From positions 66,524 to 100,558 of the forward strand of contig NZ_JAFFZO010000018.1 of NCBI RefSeq assembly GCF_016924145.1: a stretch of 34,035 nucleotides of DNA. Reading direction: 5' to 3'. Position numbers and translations under genes: made by a program. Source of the stretch: Amphritea pacifica (GTDB lineage Bacteria; Pseudomonadota; Gammaproteobacteria; Pseudomonadales; Balneatricaceae). Below are positions 15,981-24,751 of the stretch, in pieces (position 1 is the first letter of the stretch; the number at the start of each line of letters is the position of its first letter). The notes beneath the pieces are model-generated. The model worked only from the letters and a program-made list of their open reading frames with translations, had not been told where the DNA came from and made no database searches.

Positions 15981-16214
15981 ATGGACAGATCAGCACATAC
16001 GATGAACGCCCTGTTTGAGCAGTTGGGTATGCCCGGCGATGATTCATATATCGATCAGTTTATCCGCACCCACACCCTGTTCAGCCAGGATGTTAAGCTG
16101 TCTGAAGCCACATTCTGGACAGACAGCCAGGCAGAGTTTATCAAAGAGTGTCTGGAGACAGATTCAGACTGGTGTGAGGTAGTGGATGATCTGAATACCA
16201 GACTTCACTCCTGA
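15981..16214 (+). CDS. DUF2789 protein
   Basis: A 77-residue acidic cytoplasmic protein recognised as DUF2789, found in Pseudomonas-like bacteria, with no known function. Characteristic words are HTMNALFEQLGMPGDDSYID, VKLSEATFWTDSQAEFI and DSDWCEVVDDLNTRL. The start is set at 15981 because GGAGGT (15971-15976) is a good ribosome site; an in-frame ATG at 15969 would use it as coding sequence. The gene ends at a strong terminator. Confidence 0.88.
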   Translation: MDRSAHTMNALFEQLGMPGDDSYIDQFIRTHTLFSQDVKLSEATFWTDSQAEFIKECLETDSDWCEVVDDLNTRLHS

Positions 16215-16241
16215 CTATCAGGCTCATAGCGATAACTTATC

Positions 16242-16270
16242 GGCCAGCCCTTTCCAGGGCTGGCCTTTTT
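16242..16270 (+). terminator. Rho-independent terminator after DUF2789 gene
   Basis: GGCCAGCCC (16242-16250) pairs with GGGCTGGCC (16257-16265) around TTTCCA, followed by five T residues. It separates the DUF2789 gene from yaaA. Confidence 0.92.
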
Positions 16271-16313
16271 AGTTTAGGATCAGAGCATTATCAGAAAATG
16301 ACACACATATACT

Positions 16314-17087
16314 ATGCTACTGGTTATCTCCCCTGCTAAAAATCTCGATTACGATACGCCGGCTACAACCGGGCGTTATACACAACCGCAGCATCTGGAT
16401 CATGCCGAACAACTGATTCAGACACTACGGGATTACTCAGTTCAGGATATTGCCGAACTGATGAAGCTCAGCGACAAGCTATCGGCGCTGAATGTTGCCC
16501 GGTATGAAAGCTGGTCTCAGCCCTTCACTCCGGAAAATGCCAAACAAGCGGTTCTGGCGTTCAACGGGGACGTCTATAGTGGACTCAACGCTGAAGATTT
16601 CAGCGAAGCTGAACTGGAGTTTACCCAGCAACACCTGCGTATCTTGTCAGGCCTTTATGGCGTACTGAAACCTCTGGACCTGATGCAGCCCTACCGTCTG
16701 GAGATGGGAACCAAACTGGCAAACAGCCGGGGCAAAGACCTATATGGGTTCTGGGGCAACATTGTCACTGATGACCTGAATCAGACACTGGCAGAGAGCG
16801 ATCAGCCGGTCTTGATTAACCTGGCCTCTAATGAGTACTTCAAATCCGTTAAGCCTAAAGCTCTCAATGCACGGATCATCACCCCGGTGTTTAAAGACTG
16901 GAAAAATGGTCAGTACAAAATCATCAGCTTCTTTGCCAAAAAAGCCCGCGGACTGATGTGCCGCTACGCGATCAAAAACCAGATCAGTGATGCTGAACAG
17001 CTGAAAAATTTCGATCTGGCCGGTTATCAGTATGATGACAGCCTGTCGAATGGCGATACCTGGGTGTTTACCCGCAAAGAAAGCTGA
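16314..17087 (+). CDS. yaaA: Peroxide stress resistance protein YaaA
   Basis: A 257-residue cytoplasmic protein of the YaaA (DUF328/UPF0246) family. In E. coli YaaA is induced by OxyR, lowers free intracellular iron and limits Fenton damage during peroxide stress. The sequence reads through the family's conserved blocks: [16 protein letters not shown] at the N-terminus, [46 protein letters not shown], the central [13 protein letters not shown] and [13 protein letters not shown]. The length is that of the E. coli protein. No OxyR box could be assigned upstream. It is a single-gene unit between two terminators. Confidence 0.95.
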   Translation: MLLVISPAKNLDYDTPATTGRYTQPQHLDHAEQLIQTLRDYSVQDIAELMKLSDKLSALNVARYESWSQPFTPENAKQAVLAFNGDVYSGLNAEDFSEAELEFTQQHLRILSGLYGVLKPLDLMQPYRLEMGTKLANSRGKDLYGFWGNIVTDDLNQTLAESDQPVLINLASNEYFKSVKPKALNARIITPVFKDWKNGQYKIISFFAKKARGLMCRYAIKNQISDAEQLKNFDLAGYQYDDSLSNGDTWVFTRKES

Positions 17088-17117
17088 TATTTTTCCAGTA
17101 AAAACAAGCTTTAACTC

Positions 17118-17150
17118 ATAAAAAACGCTGCCAAACGCAGCGTTTTTTAT
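17118..17150. terminator. Bidirectional terminator between yaaA and Tim44-like gene
   Basis: A-run plus CGCTG pairs with CAGCG plus a T-run, around a short CCAAACG loop region. It is almost fully symmetric, so it can end both yaaA (forward) and the Tim44-like gene (reverse), which converge here. Confidence 0.9.
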
Positions 17151-17181
17151 GTCTGTAAAACGAAGATAATCGAAGACTAAA

Positions 17182-18057
17182 TCAGGGCTGTTGAATACCC
17201 ACAATAACCCAGTTTGCCTCAGCGCCGTTCATCTCCCGACGCAGATGCCAGATCTCACTAAACTCAGTGGTCTGATCACTATCCTCTTTCAGCCAGCCGT
17301 AGAAGTTGATCGAAGCGATAACATGATCATCGTTGTCGATAAAGTTTGCCAGCTCAGCCATGACGGAAACCACTTCTGTCGTCTGATCAGCCGGTTGCTT
17401 CGCCCGCTCCTGTTTCAGAACATCCAGAACCTCTGCCGAGGTGTAGGTGGCAATATCATCCCAGTCACTCTTATCCCAGGCAGTTTGCAGATGGCTGAAA
17501 TGCCCCTTTGCGCCTTCAATAAATGCCTGCTCATTAAACCACTCGGGCAGCTGCAATGATTCTGAGCAAAAGTTAAAACCGGCTCCGGTTGCCGGTGAAA
17601 TATCCTGATAATCCGGTGTTTCTGCCTGCTCACGGCGCTGAGTCTGAGCCGTTTCAGGTTGCGCCCGCTGATGTCCGGCATATTGAGGTTGTGAACCACC
17701 TTTCATCGCAGAGAAAATTTTCACTGCAGCAAAGATCAACAGTCCGATCAGCAGGATATCCATAAACTGAATGCCATCAAAGGCTCCACCAAAGAACAGC
17801 GCGCCCAGCAAACCACCCGCCAGAAGACCGCCCATCAGACCACCAAAGCCGCTGCGACGTGGCTGACCTGCTGCATTGGTTGTACTGCCCGTTGGCGCAG
17901 CTTTCTGCTGAGTCGGTGCCGCGGGCTGAACTCTCTTTGGCGTTGAATAGGATTTACCAAAACTAAAACCACCGCCAAAACGTTTCGCTTCGGCATCGGG
18001 TACAAGCAGACCAAAACCGATAATCAGTGTAAACAATGAGACCAACAGGGTACGCAT
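17182..18057 (-). CDS. Tim44-like domain membrane protein
   Basis: A 291-residue exported protein: signal sequence 1-24 ending at DAEA-K, a low-complexity stretch rich in Gly, Pro, Gln and Thr (26-75), a glycine-rich hydrophobic segment (GGLMGGLLAGGLLGALFFGG, ~72-92), a transmembrane helix (MDILLIGLLIFAAVKIF, ~99-115) and a C-terminal Tim44/TolA-like alpha/beta domain (~150-291, ending GAEANWVIVGIQQP). Bacterial Tim44-like proteins share the fold of the mitochondrial import component, but their role is not settled. It is transcribed towards a shared terminator. The EamA gene lies 45 nt upstream on the same strand, so the two may be cotranscribed. Confidence 0.85.
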   Translation of the reverse strand: MRTLLVSLFTLIIGFGLLVPDAEAKRFGGGFSFGKSYSTPKRVQPAAPTQQKAAPTGSTTNAAGQPRRSGFGGLMGGLLAGGLLGALFFGGAFDGIQFMDILLIGLLIFAAVKIFSAMKGGSQPQYAGHQRAQPETAQTQRREQAETPDYQDISPATGAGFNFCSESLQLPEWFNEQAFIEGAKGHFSHLQTAWDKSDWDDIATYTSAEVLDVLKQERAKQPADQTTEVVSVMAELANFIDNDDHVIASINFYGWLKEDSDQTTEFSEIWHLRREMNGAEANWVIVGIQQP

Positions 18058-18102
18058 AGAAACTCCTAGAACTGTATTTCAGCCATCCAGCGGCACTGAG
18101 AA

Positions 18103-19002
18103 TTATGCTGATGACTTTTTATCGTTATGGCTGCGACCGGCAAAGATCGCCAGATAGATGCCGCTGAATATTAGCCCCATCCCTATAAAATGGAAAGGTT
18201 CCACCGCCTCATTGAGGAAGATAACCGAGAGAATCAGGCCAAACAGCGGCATCAGATGGATAAACAACCCAGCCTTAGCCGGCCCCAGTTCCGCCACCCC
18301 CCGGTTCCAGAAGATGTAGGAAAGGATCGACGGACAGATCGCCATATAGATGATCGCTGACAGGGTCTGCGGACTCCATTGCGGACGGGCTCCGGCGAGA
18401 TATTCCCACAACATAAATGGAAACAACACCACGACGCCCACTACCACGGTAAAGCCAAAAAAGGTAAAACCATCCAGCTCAACCGGTTTCAGTCGCAACA
18501 TCACTGAATAAGCGGACCAGCTCAGCACTGCGGCTATAATCCACAGATCACCGCGATTAAACGACAGGGTCATCAGGATCTCCGGATCCCCCTTGGCCAC
18601 CAGCATCAACACCCCGGTCAGCGAGATAATGACCCCCAGCCACTGTCGGCGAACCACGGTTTCCCCGAGAAACAGCGAGGTAAACACAAGTATGATAATA
18701 GGTACCGCTGACTGCATCAGCGTCGCATTGGTTGCCTGAGTGGTCTGAACACCAAGATAGATAAAGGAGTTAAAACAGACCACGCTGAGTACCGATAACA
18801 GGATTAATATGGGCAGATGTTGCCGGATCAGGGGCCATTTACGCAGGATACGTGGCAGCACAAAAGGCAGGATGATCAGCAACGCCAGCCCCCAGCGCAT
18901 AAATGACATGGTCAGAGGGGGAAAATCAGCATGAATGCCCCGGGCAGTAACAAAGTTACCCGCCCAGAACAGGACTGTCAGGGTCAATAGAAAATAGGGC
19001 AT
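18103..19002 (-). CDS. EamA/DMT-family transporter
   Basis: A 299-residue inner-membrane protein with ten hydrophobic segments arranged as two EamA repeats. The first opens with LLTLTVLFWAGNFVTARGI, the second with GDLWIIAAVLSWSAYSVMLR. LGVQTTQATNATLMQSAVPI and LGPAKAGLFIHLMPLFGLIL are typical drug/metabolite transporter signatures. Members export amino acids, metabolites or drugs; the substrate cannot be told. Its start codon overlaps the stop of the upstream potassium-channel gene by one base (TGATG), indicating translational coupling. Confidence 0.9.
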   Translation of the reverse strand: MPYFLLTLTVLFWAGNFVTARGIHADFPPLTMSFMRWGLALLIILPFVLPRILRKWPLIRQHLPILILLSVLSVVCFNSFIYLGVQTTQATNATLMQSAVPIIILVFTSLFLGETVVRRQWLGVIISLTGVLMLVAKGDPEILMTLSFNRGDLWIIAAVLSWSAYSVMLRLKPVELDGFTFFGFTVVVGVVVLFPFMLWEYLAGARPQWSPQTLSAIIYMAICPSILSYIFWNRGVAELGPAKAGLFIHLMPLFGLILSVIFLNEAVEPFHFIGMGLIFSGIYLAIFAGRSHNDKKSSA

Positions 19003-20690
19003 CAGATTCGCTTCAACAATTTGGCCAGCAGGTTATGACTCGGTTCTTCGCCGGTCTGAAGATAGTAAAGAATATTGTAATTATTGATACTCCAGCTCAT
19101 CTGATTGCTGGCTTCCGCCAGACCACAAAAGAGTATCTCATCCCCCTCTTCCAGCTCAGTCAACTCACCCGGTAACAGTTTAAGATCGCCATTGCGGCGA
19201 AACATCAGCGGAAAACAGGGCAACTGATCCTTACGATGGCGTGGATCTTTCATCAAATTACTCAGCTTAACGCCAACCCCCTCAGCCGAGAGTGTGGTAA
19301 TTGCCGGGGTTGTCTCCGGACTCACGGTAATAGACCAGCTATCCAGCTCTCTATCAGAGGCGATACTGCTCATCCGGTTAAGCAGAGTATGTGACCAGAC
19401 ATCATCCTGCAACTGCATCTGTTCGATAAAAACCGGCAATAAGGGAGTTTTCAGTTTCGCCAGAATCCGGTTGGCGATGATCTTGCCGGGCTCCATAATG
19501 AAGTCCGCCTTAGAGTTCTTATACACCAGCATATTGGTGCTGAGATTCTGACGAACCACCGTCACCAGCTTTGGGTTTAGCTCTTTTGCGGTCATAATAA
19601 TCGACAGATTATCGGCATCGTTATCGGTGCCTGCAACAATACCCACCGCTTCCTGAATGCCCGCCAGCTCCAGGGTCTGTGCTTCAGTACCCAGCCCGAT
19701 CACGGTGTTATTAAAACTCTTCAGCTGCGAGGGATCATCATCCAGCAGGATAAGCTCCACATCATGTTTGGCAAACTCCCGCGTCAACGCCTTACCGAAC
19801 CGACCCAGGCCGCAAATGATCCAGCGACCGCTGGTTTTCTTGTAAGCACTGGACAGCGGCCGGTGATAGGGATTGACCAGCCAGTCATAAACCAGATGGG
19901 TATAGGGAGCATGGGCAGCCAGAGAGAGATATTCAGCATAGTCCCTGAACGGATCGACTATATAGTCGGTGCCGAAGGAGGCCAGATTACGGGCATTCAC
20001 TTCAGACTCTGTGCGACTCACCACCAGCCGGCCCGGTGCCAGCAATTTGCTGGCGATTGAGATAGACAGATTAACGTTATCATCATTGGTCAGCGCCAAA
20101 ACCCCGATACAGCTGGGATGTTGCAACCCCGCATCATCCAGCACCTCGGGCAGAGAAGCATCGGCACACAGCCCGGGGACACGCAGAACTAGTCCGTCAA
20201 CTTCCAGTTCATCGATGCGTTCCTGTTCGATATCGATCACCACCGAACGGATCCCCCGATTACAGAGTTTTTTGATAATGGCACTGCCGGTGATGCCATA
20301 ACCACAGATCAGATAAAATGGTTCATTAAAGTTTCTGACCTCTTTGGCGAAGGCCCGTCGGCGGAGCATGCGGCCAAACATCGGTTCCTGAAACAGCGCC
20401 AGTAGTGAACCGATACTGTACAACCACGCAATCACCGTGCCGTAGATCGACACCAGTGTCCAGGCCCGCTGAGCCGAGGTAAAGGCATAGGGGATCTCAC
20501 CAAAACCGATGGTCGAGCCCATAAAACTGACAAAATAGATGGCATGGAAAAAATCCATATGCCAGACGTTGCCCTGATCATCCTGACCGGGAATCATGAC
20601 AAACCCCAGAGTTGCCAGCGAGTAGATAGAGATCAGGGTGATCAGGGGATGTCGCAGGCGGCGCAACATCACATAGAAGATATCGTTCAT
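19002..20690 (-). CDS. Potassium channel protein with two RCK (TrkA-N) domains
   Basis: A 562-residue protein. The N-terminal part has two transmembrane helices (about 15-34 and 77-99) flanking a pore loop with filter TIGFG (60-64). Two cytosolic NAD-binding RCK domains follow, with Rossmann motifs CGYGITGS (129-136) and CGLGRFGK (293-300). In each, an acidic strand end (VVIDIE, LILLDDD) fits nucleotide binding. A C-terminal RCK-C-like part ends in LEEGDEILFCG. The filter TIGFGE departs slightly from TVGYGD but remains compatible with potassium selectivity. Two tandem RCK domains per subunit would give an eight-domain gating ring per tetramer. It lies between a small membrane protein gene (12 nt upstream) and an EamA transporter gene. 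Confidence 0.88.
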   Translation of the reverse strand: MNDIFYVMLRRLRHPLITLISIYSLATLGFVMIPGQDDQGNVWHMDFFHAIYFVSFMGSTIGFGEIPYAFTSAQRAWTLVSIYGTVIAWLYSIGSLLALFQEPMFGRMLRRRAFAKEVRNFNEPFYLICGYGITGSAIIKKLCNRGIRSVVIDIEQERIDELEVDGLVLRVPGLCADASLPEVLDDAGLQHPSCIGVLALTNDDNVNLSISIASKLLAPGRLVVSRTESEVNARNLASFGTDYIVDPFRDYAEYLSLAAHAPYTHLVYDWLVNPYHRPLSSAYKKTSGRWIICGLGRFGKALTREFAKHDVELILLDDDPSQLKSFNNTVIGLGTEAQTLELAGIQEAVGIVAGTDNDADNLSIIMTAKELNPKLVTVVRQNLSTNMLVYKNSKADFIMEPGKIIANRILAKLKTPLLPVFIEQMQLQDDVWSHTLLNRMSSIASDRELDSWSITVSPETTPAITTLSAEGVGVKLSNLMKDPRHRKDQLPCFPLMFRRNGDLKLLPGELTELEEGDEILFCGLAEASNQMSWSINNYNILYYLQTGEEPSHNLLAKLLKRI

Positions 20691-20702
20691 AACGCAGCGC
20701 TC

Positions 20703-21086
20703 TTAACGGCGCACAACGATTGTCTCGACCATCAGCAGAATCACCGACACAATATTCGCCAGCAACGCACCTCCGGACATCGAGATCACACTGCTGAACA
20801 TCTCAGTGGTGACACCGACATCTGACAGCTGGGCACCATAGCCCCAGATCAGCGCAGCAATCACCAGCTGCAGGTCTGCCACCAGGCTGGTTGCCATCAT
20901 CAGTGCACCCAGATGTGTGCGGTCACCGAACTTAAGCACCGTGCAGATCATACTCACGACGATGGCGGCAAAAAACTCATAGACATTATGATGTGCAGGG
21001 TCATCTATCTCGCCGATGAAAAAGCCAAAGTTCATGGTTAAGGCCAGCACAATAAAGAAAGCGTAAATCACCTTTTCGCGATTCAT
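20703..21086 (-). CDS. Small membrane protein upstream of potassium channel (DUF6394-like)
   Basis: A 127-residue protein with four hydrophobic segments: VIYAFFIVLALTMNFGFFIG, VYEFFAAIVVSMICTVLKFG, HLGALMMATSLVADLQLVIA and ALLANIVSVILLMVETIVV. I believe it belongs to the family now called DUF6394, but that is from memory. Its stop is 12 nt before the channel gene start, so the two are almost certainly one operon, and a role as an accessory subunit is an inference from position. The start is uncertain: ATG at 21086 is used; in-frame ATG at 21095 and TTG at 21104 are alternatives, and none has a clear ribosome site. Confidence 0.7.
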   Translation of the reverse strand: MNREKVIYAFFIVLALTMNFGFFIGEIDDPAHHNVYEFFAAIVVSMICTVLKFGDRTHLGALMMATSLVADLQLVIAALIWGYGAQLSDVGVTTEMFSSVISMSGGALLANIVSVILLMVETIVVRR

Positions 21087-21104
21087 AGAATCCATCCCAC
21101 CCAA

Positions 21105-21434
21105 AAAGTTATAACAACAAAAGTTTGCTGCAACTGATTGTAAAGCATACGAGAATAATAAAGAAACAATCGAACCTACGGTAAAACTTCTGGTCCAATA
21201 TCCCAGATTGTCTGACCACCCAGAATAACGCTGTAACAGTAAGGCTTAAACGGATGCCCAACAACCGACAGAACCATCACAATAATCCATCGATCATAAC
21301 AACTGGGCGAAGCCTGCAGTGCTTTATTCTGGCTGATAAGCAGGCAAGGCAAAGTCAATCGCTGTAAATTTCCCCTGAAGACAATCCTTTTTGAATGAAT
21401 TACTCTGAGTTCCATCATCCTGAGGTTTGAGTGA
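21105..21434. other. 330-nt divergent spacer
   Basis: Region between the potassium-channel operon and the pitrilysin gene, which diverge. The left part is AT-rich. An 80-codon reverse open frame (21176-21418) has no ribosome site of note and no recognised product; it contains an odd cysteine- and tryptophan-bearing segment (PSCYDRWIIVMVL) and could be a remnant. Otherwise I see no structure beyond expected promoters for both sides. Confidence 0.5.
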
Positions 21435-24278
21435 ATGCACCCTATGCTGACTAAGAAGACGTTCTGTTACACACTGTTTCTGCTGCTGTTTTTCACCACA
21501 AAAGCGGCCTCAGCCGCGGTTATAAAAAGCCCCACCGATGATCGCGACTATCTTGCATTTACACTCCCCAACCAAATGAAGGTGCTGGTTATCTCAGACC
21601 CGACTACCGATAAGGCCGCCGCGTCGGTGGATGTCAATGTCGGCTCCAATGCCAACCCGGAAAACCGTCTGGGTCTGGCCCACTTCCTCGAGCACATGCT
21701 GTTCCTGGGCACGAAAAAATACCCCGAAGCGGATAGTTACCAGCAATACATCAGCAGTAATGGCGGCAACCATAACGCCTTTACTGCGTTCGAAAACACC
21801 AACTACTTTTTCGATATTCAAGCAGACAAACTGGCGCCGGCACTGGACCGTTTCTCGCGTTTTTTCATCGAACCGCTGTTTACTGAAAAGTATGTTGACC
21901 GGGAACGCCATGCCGTCAATTCAGAGTACCAGTCGAAGCTGAGAGATGATGGCCGCCGGGGTTTCTCTGCTGGTAAACATGTGCTGAACCCCGCACACAG
22001 TATGAGCCGTTTTGCCGTAGGCAGTCTCGAAACCCTGTCCAATGATGACGGCAAGTTAAGAGATGACCTGATTGCATTTTATCAGCGCTATTATTCAGCC
22101 AACCTGATGTCTCTGGTCGTCCTGGGCAAAGAACCGGTGGCACAGCTGAAACGTCTGGTTGAAGAGAAGTTTTCTGCGGTGGAAAATCGACAGGCCAAAC
22201 CCTTTATTTCACCGGTGCCGCTGTACCGCGATCTGCCGGAACAACAAAACATCAAAACCCTGCAAGACCTTCAGCAACTGACCCTCACCTTTCCGATTCA
22301 GGCAACCCGGGACTACTATCGCGAAAAACCTGCCCAGTATATCGCATCGATGCTGGGCTATGAGGGCAAAGGCAGCCTGCTCGCCACCCTGAAGAACAAA
22401 GGCTGGGCAAATGGTCTCGCCGCTTACCGTGGTAACGATCTGCCCGACCAGTCCTCGATTGAGCTGTCGATATCGCTCACCGATGAGGGGCTGAAGCACT
22501 CTGATCAGGTAATCGAAACCACTTTTGCGGCCATTCGCCTGCTGCAACAAAAAGGGGTTTCTGAAGCGCTGTATCAGGAGGAGCAAAAGATCAGTCGTAT
22601 CGGTTTCCGCTTCAAAGAGAAATCAGAACCGATTCATGAGGTAGCCCGGCTCTCCCATAACCTGCAACTTTATCCGGCCGATTCTGTTATCAGCGCCGAT
22701 TATCTGATGGAGCATTTCGAACCGGAGCTGATCAACAATATTCTTGAGCAGATGACTCCGGACAACCTGCTGGTGACTCTGCAGGCCAAAACAGTGGAAA
22801 CCGATCAGCAGGATCCCTGGTTCCAGGCCGAATATAGTGTTAAGCCGATCAGCTCAGAACGTCTGCAAAAGTGGGCCCACCCGGTGACAAACCCCGCTTT
22901 ACAGGTGCGTCAGCTTAACCCCTTTATCGCGGACCAGTTTGACATAAAACCGGTGGCGCATCCGCAGCAGAAGCCGGAACGTATTCTGCAGCAGGGGGGA
23001 TACTCTCTCTGGCATAAGCAGGATCAGATCTTCAGACTGCCCAAAGCGGACTTCTTTTTCTCGGTTATCTCAGATCAGGCCAACCGTACTGCGGAGAACG
23101 CAGTGATGACAGCCCTCTACACCAAACTGGTCAGTGATCAGTTGAATGAAACCCTCTATGATGCCTCGCTGGCCGGACTGGATACCCGCATCTATCCTCA
23201 TATGCGTGGCCTGAGCGTAAGAATCTCAGGCTATGATGATAAACAGCAACAACTGCTCACCCAGGTAGTCAACGCACTACAACAGGCACAATTCACCCAG
23301 CGTCGCTTCACCAGAATCAAAGAGAACTACGCTCAGGAGCTGGAAAACAGCCGCAGGGATAAGCCGTTCAATCAAACGATAGGAGAGGTTTATAACCTGT
23401 TATTACAGAGCTGGAACGCAGATAAAAAACTCGCCGCGTTAAAGTCGGTCACACTTGAACAGCTACAGTCCTTCATACCTCAGCTGCTGAACGGGGTCGA
23501 AGTTCGCATGCTTGCCCATGGCAACCTGACCCGGGATGAGGCGCTGGCGATGGCACAAACGGTAGAGACAGGCCTGCCCTCTGCACAGAAAAATGCCAAC
23601 AGTCATAATCTGCCGGTTATTATGCTGCCAAAGGATTCCGAATTGACTCAGACCCTGCCGTTGGAGCATAACGACTCAGCAATCAGTGTCTATTTTCAGG
23701 GCGAAAACAGTGAAACCAAAACCCGCGCTGAGTATATTCTGCTGAGCGAAATTCTCTCGACGCCGTTTTACAGCAGTCTGCGCACCGAGCAACAGCTGGG
23801 TTATGTAGTCTTCGCAACCGCGCTGCCGATGCGCAAAGCACCCGGGCTGGCATTTGTGATTCAGTCTCCCAACACCGATCCGGTCGGACTGGAAACCCAG
23901 ATCAACACATTCATCGATCGCATGACAGGCACCCTTAAAGCGATGAATGAACAGCAGCTGGACAGTTTCAAGAGCAGCGTTATCTCCCGGATTAACCAGA
24001 AAGAGAACCGCATGGGTGAACTGAGCGAGCGCTACTGGCAGGAGATCGATCGGGGCGATACCAACTTCGACAGTCGGGAAAAGCTGGTCACCGCCGTCAG
24101 GGAGCTGTCGCTCGATGATCTGCTCAGATGTTATACCCAGCTGCCCGAACGCCGCCTGACCGTTCGTTCCTTCGGTGAGCAACATCGTGATCAGGTGGAT
24201 AAAAAAGCGCTGGAGCAGAACTGCGACCCGGAGATTGCGCGTTTAAAAGTTGAGGGTCAGTTTGTGCCGGAAGCCTGA
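21435..24278 (+). CDS. ptrA: Pitrilysin-type M16 metalloprotease (protease III)
   Basis: A 947-residue zinc peptidase of the M16A/insulinase family, length close to E. coli protease III (962). A signal peptide (about 4-28, FCYTLFLLLFFTTKAASA) sends it to the periplasm. The inverted zinc motif HFLEH gives ligands His83 and His87 and catalytic Glu86; Glu164 in AVNSEYQ is the third ligand. GGNHNAFTAFENTNYFFDI follows as in the family. The C-terminal half is the inactive homologous domain pair, with the conserved LRTEQQLGYVVFA. It degrades small peptides such as insulin fragments in E. coli. The last 22 bp overlap the reverse-strand gene that follows. Confidence 0.94.
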   Translation: MHPMLTKKTFCYTLFLLLFFTTKAASAAVIKSPTDDRDYLAFTLPNQMKVLVISDPTTDKAAASVDVNVGSNANPENRLGLAHFLEHMLFLGTKKYPEADSYQQYISSNGGNHNAFTAFENTNYFFDIQADKLAPALDRFSRFFIEPLFTEKYVDRERHAVNSEYQSKLRDDGRRGFSAGKHVLNPAHSMSRFAVGSLETLSNDDGKLRDDLIAFYQRYYSANLMSLVVLGKEPVAQLKRLVEEKFSAVENRQAKPFISPVPLYRDLPEQQNIKTLQDLQQLTLTFPIQATRDYYREKPAQYIASMLGYEGKGSLLATLKNKGWANGLAAYRGNDLPDQSSIELSISLTDEGLKHSDQVIETTFAAIRLLQQKGVSEALYQEEQKISRIGFRFKEKSEPIHEVARLSHNLQLYPADSVISADYLMEHFEPELINNILEQMTPDNLLVTLQAKTVETDQQDPWFQAEYSVKPISSERLQKWAHPVTNPALQVRQLNPFIADQFDIKPVAHPQQKPERILQQGGYSLWHKQDQIFRLPKADFFFSVISDQANRTAENAVMTALYTKLVSDQLNETLYDASLAGLDTRIYPHMRGLSVRISGYDDKQQQLLTQVVNALQQAQFTQRRFTRIKENYAQELENSRRDKPFNQTIGEVYNLLLQSWNADKKLAALKSVTLEQLQSFIPQLLNGVEVRMLAHGNLTRDEALAMAQTVETGLPSAQKNANSHNLPVIMLPKDSELTQTLPLEHNDSAISVYFQGENSETKTRAEYILLSEILSTPFYSSLRTEQQLGYVVFATALPMRKAPGLAFVIQSPNTDPVGLETQINTFIDRMTGTLKAMNEQQLDSFKSSVISRINQKENRMGELSERYWQEIDRGDTNFDSREKLVTAVRELSLDDLLRCYTQLPERRLTVRSFGEQHRDQVDKKALEQNCDPEIARLKVEGQFVPEA

Positions 24279-24751
24279 ATCTGACGGTCGATAACCCTGT
24301 GTGAGCGGGGCTTGTTCTCTTTCGGAGCTTCAATCTCGATCCCCTCGCACTGATCCAGAGTATCATCCAGGGTACACTGGATCTCCAGCTGATCACGGGC
24401 AATCTGCTCAAAAATGCGGTCCTCCCCTTTCAGGGGGGGCGCCTTCTTCTCCGCACTGACAACCCGCTCAACAGGCGCCGGATCGCTATAAGGCACAACG
24501 GTGGGCGGCGGCAGTTGCCGCTCCGGAATCACATAGGGCTCAATCTCAGGCATCGGCTCACTGTCAACAAAGCCACGGCGTTTATTGTCGTAAATAGTCT
24601 CCGGGTCGATGGGTGAATCGATATGCCCTGCCGGTTTAACCACCGCGTAGGGGATCGGGTTGACCAGATCCTCTTTTCTGTCCGCCAGCACTACACCACT
24701 GATCGCCAGGGCCATCAGTCCAGCAGTCACTGTGCAGACAGAATCTCTCAT
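24257..24751 (-). CDS. Hypothetical secreted proline-rich protein
   Basis: A 164-residue protein I do not recognise. It begins with a signal peptide (RDSVCTVTAGLMALAISGVVLA-D) and continues as an extended, proline- and charge-rich chain (DSPIDPETIYDN, EPYVIPERQLPPPTVVPYSD). A short C-terminal helical part contains two cysteines (CTLDDTLDQCEGIEIE) that may form a disulfide. It has no repeats or enzyme motif. Its ATG overlaps the sbcB stop by one base (TGATG), so it is translationally coupled to exonuclease I although the product is exported. Its 3' end overlaps the convergent ptrA gene by 22 bp. Confidence 0.65.
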   Translation of the reverse strand: MRDSVCTVTAGLMALAISGVVLADRKEDLVNPIPYAVVKPAGHIDSPIDPETIYDNKRRGFVDSEPMPEIEPYVIPERQLPPPTVVPYSDPAPVERVVSAEKKAPPLKGEDRIFEQIARDQLEIQCTLDDTLDQCEGIEIEAPKENKPRSHRVIDRQIQASGTN

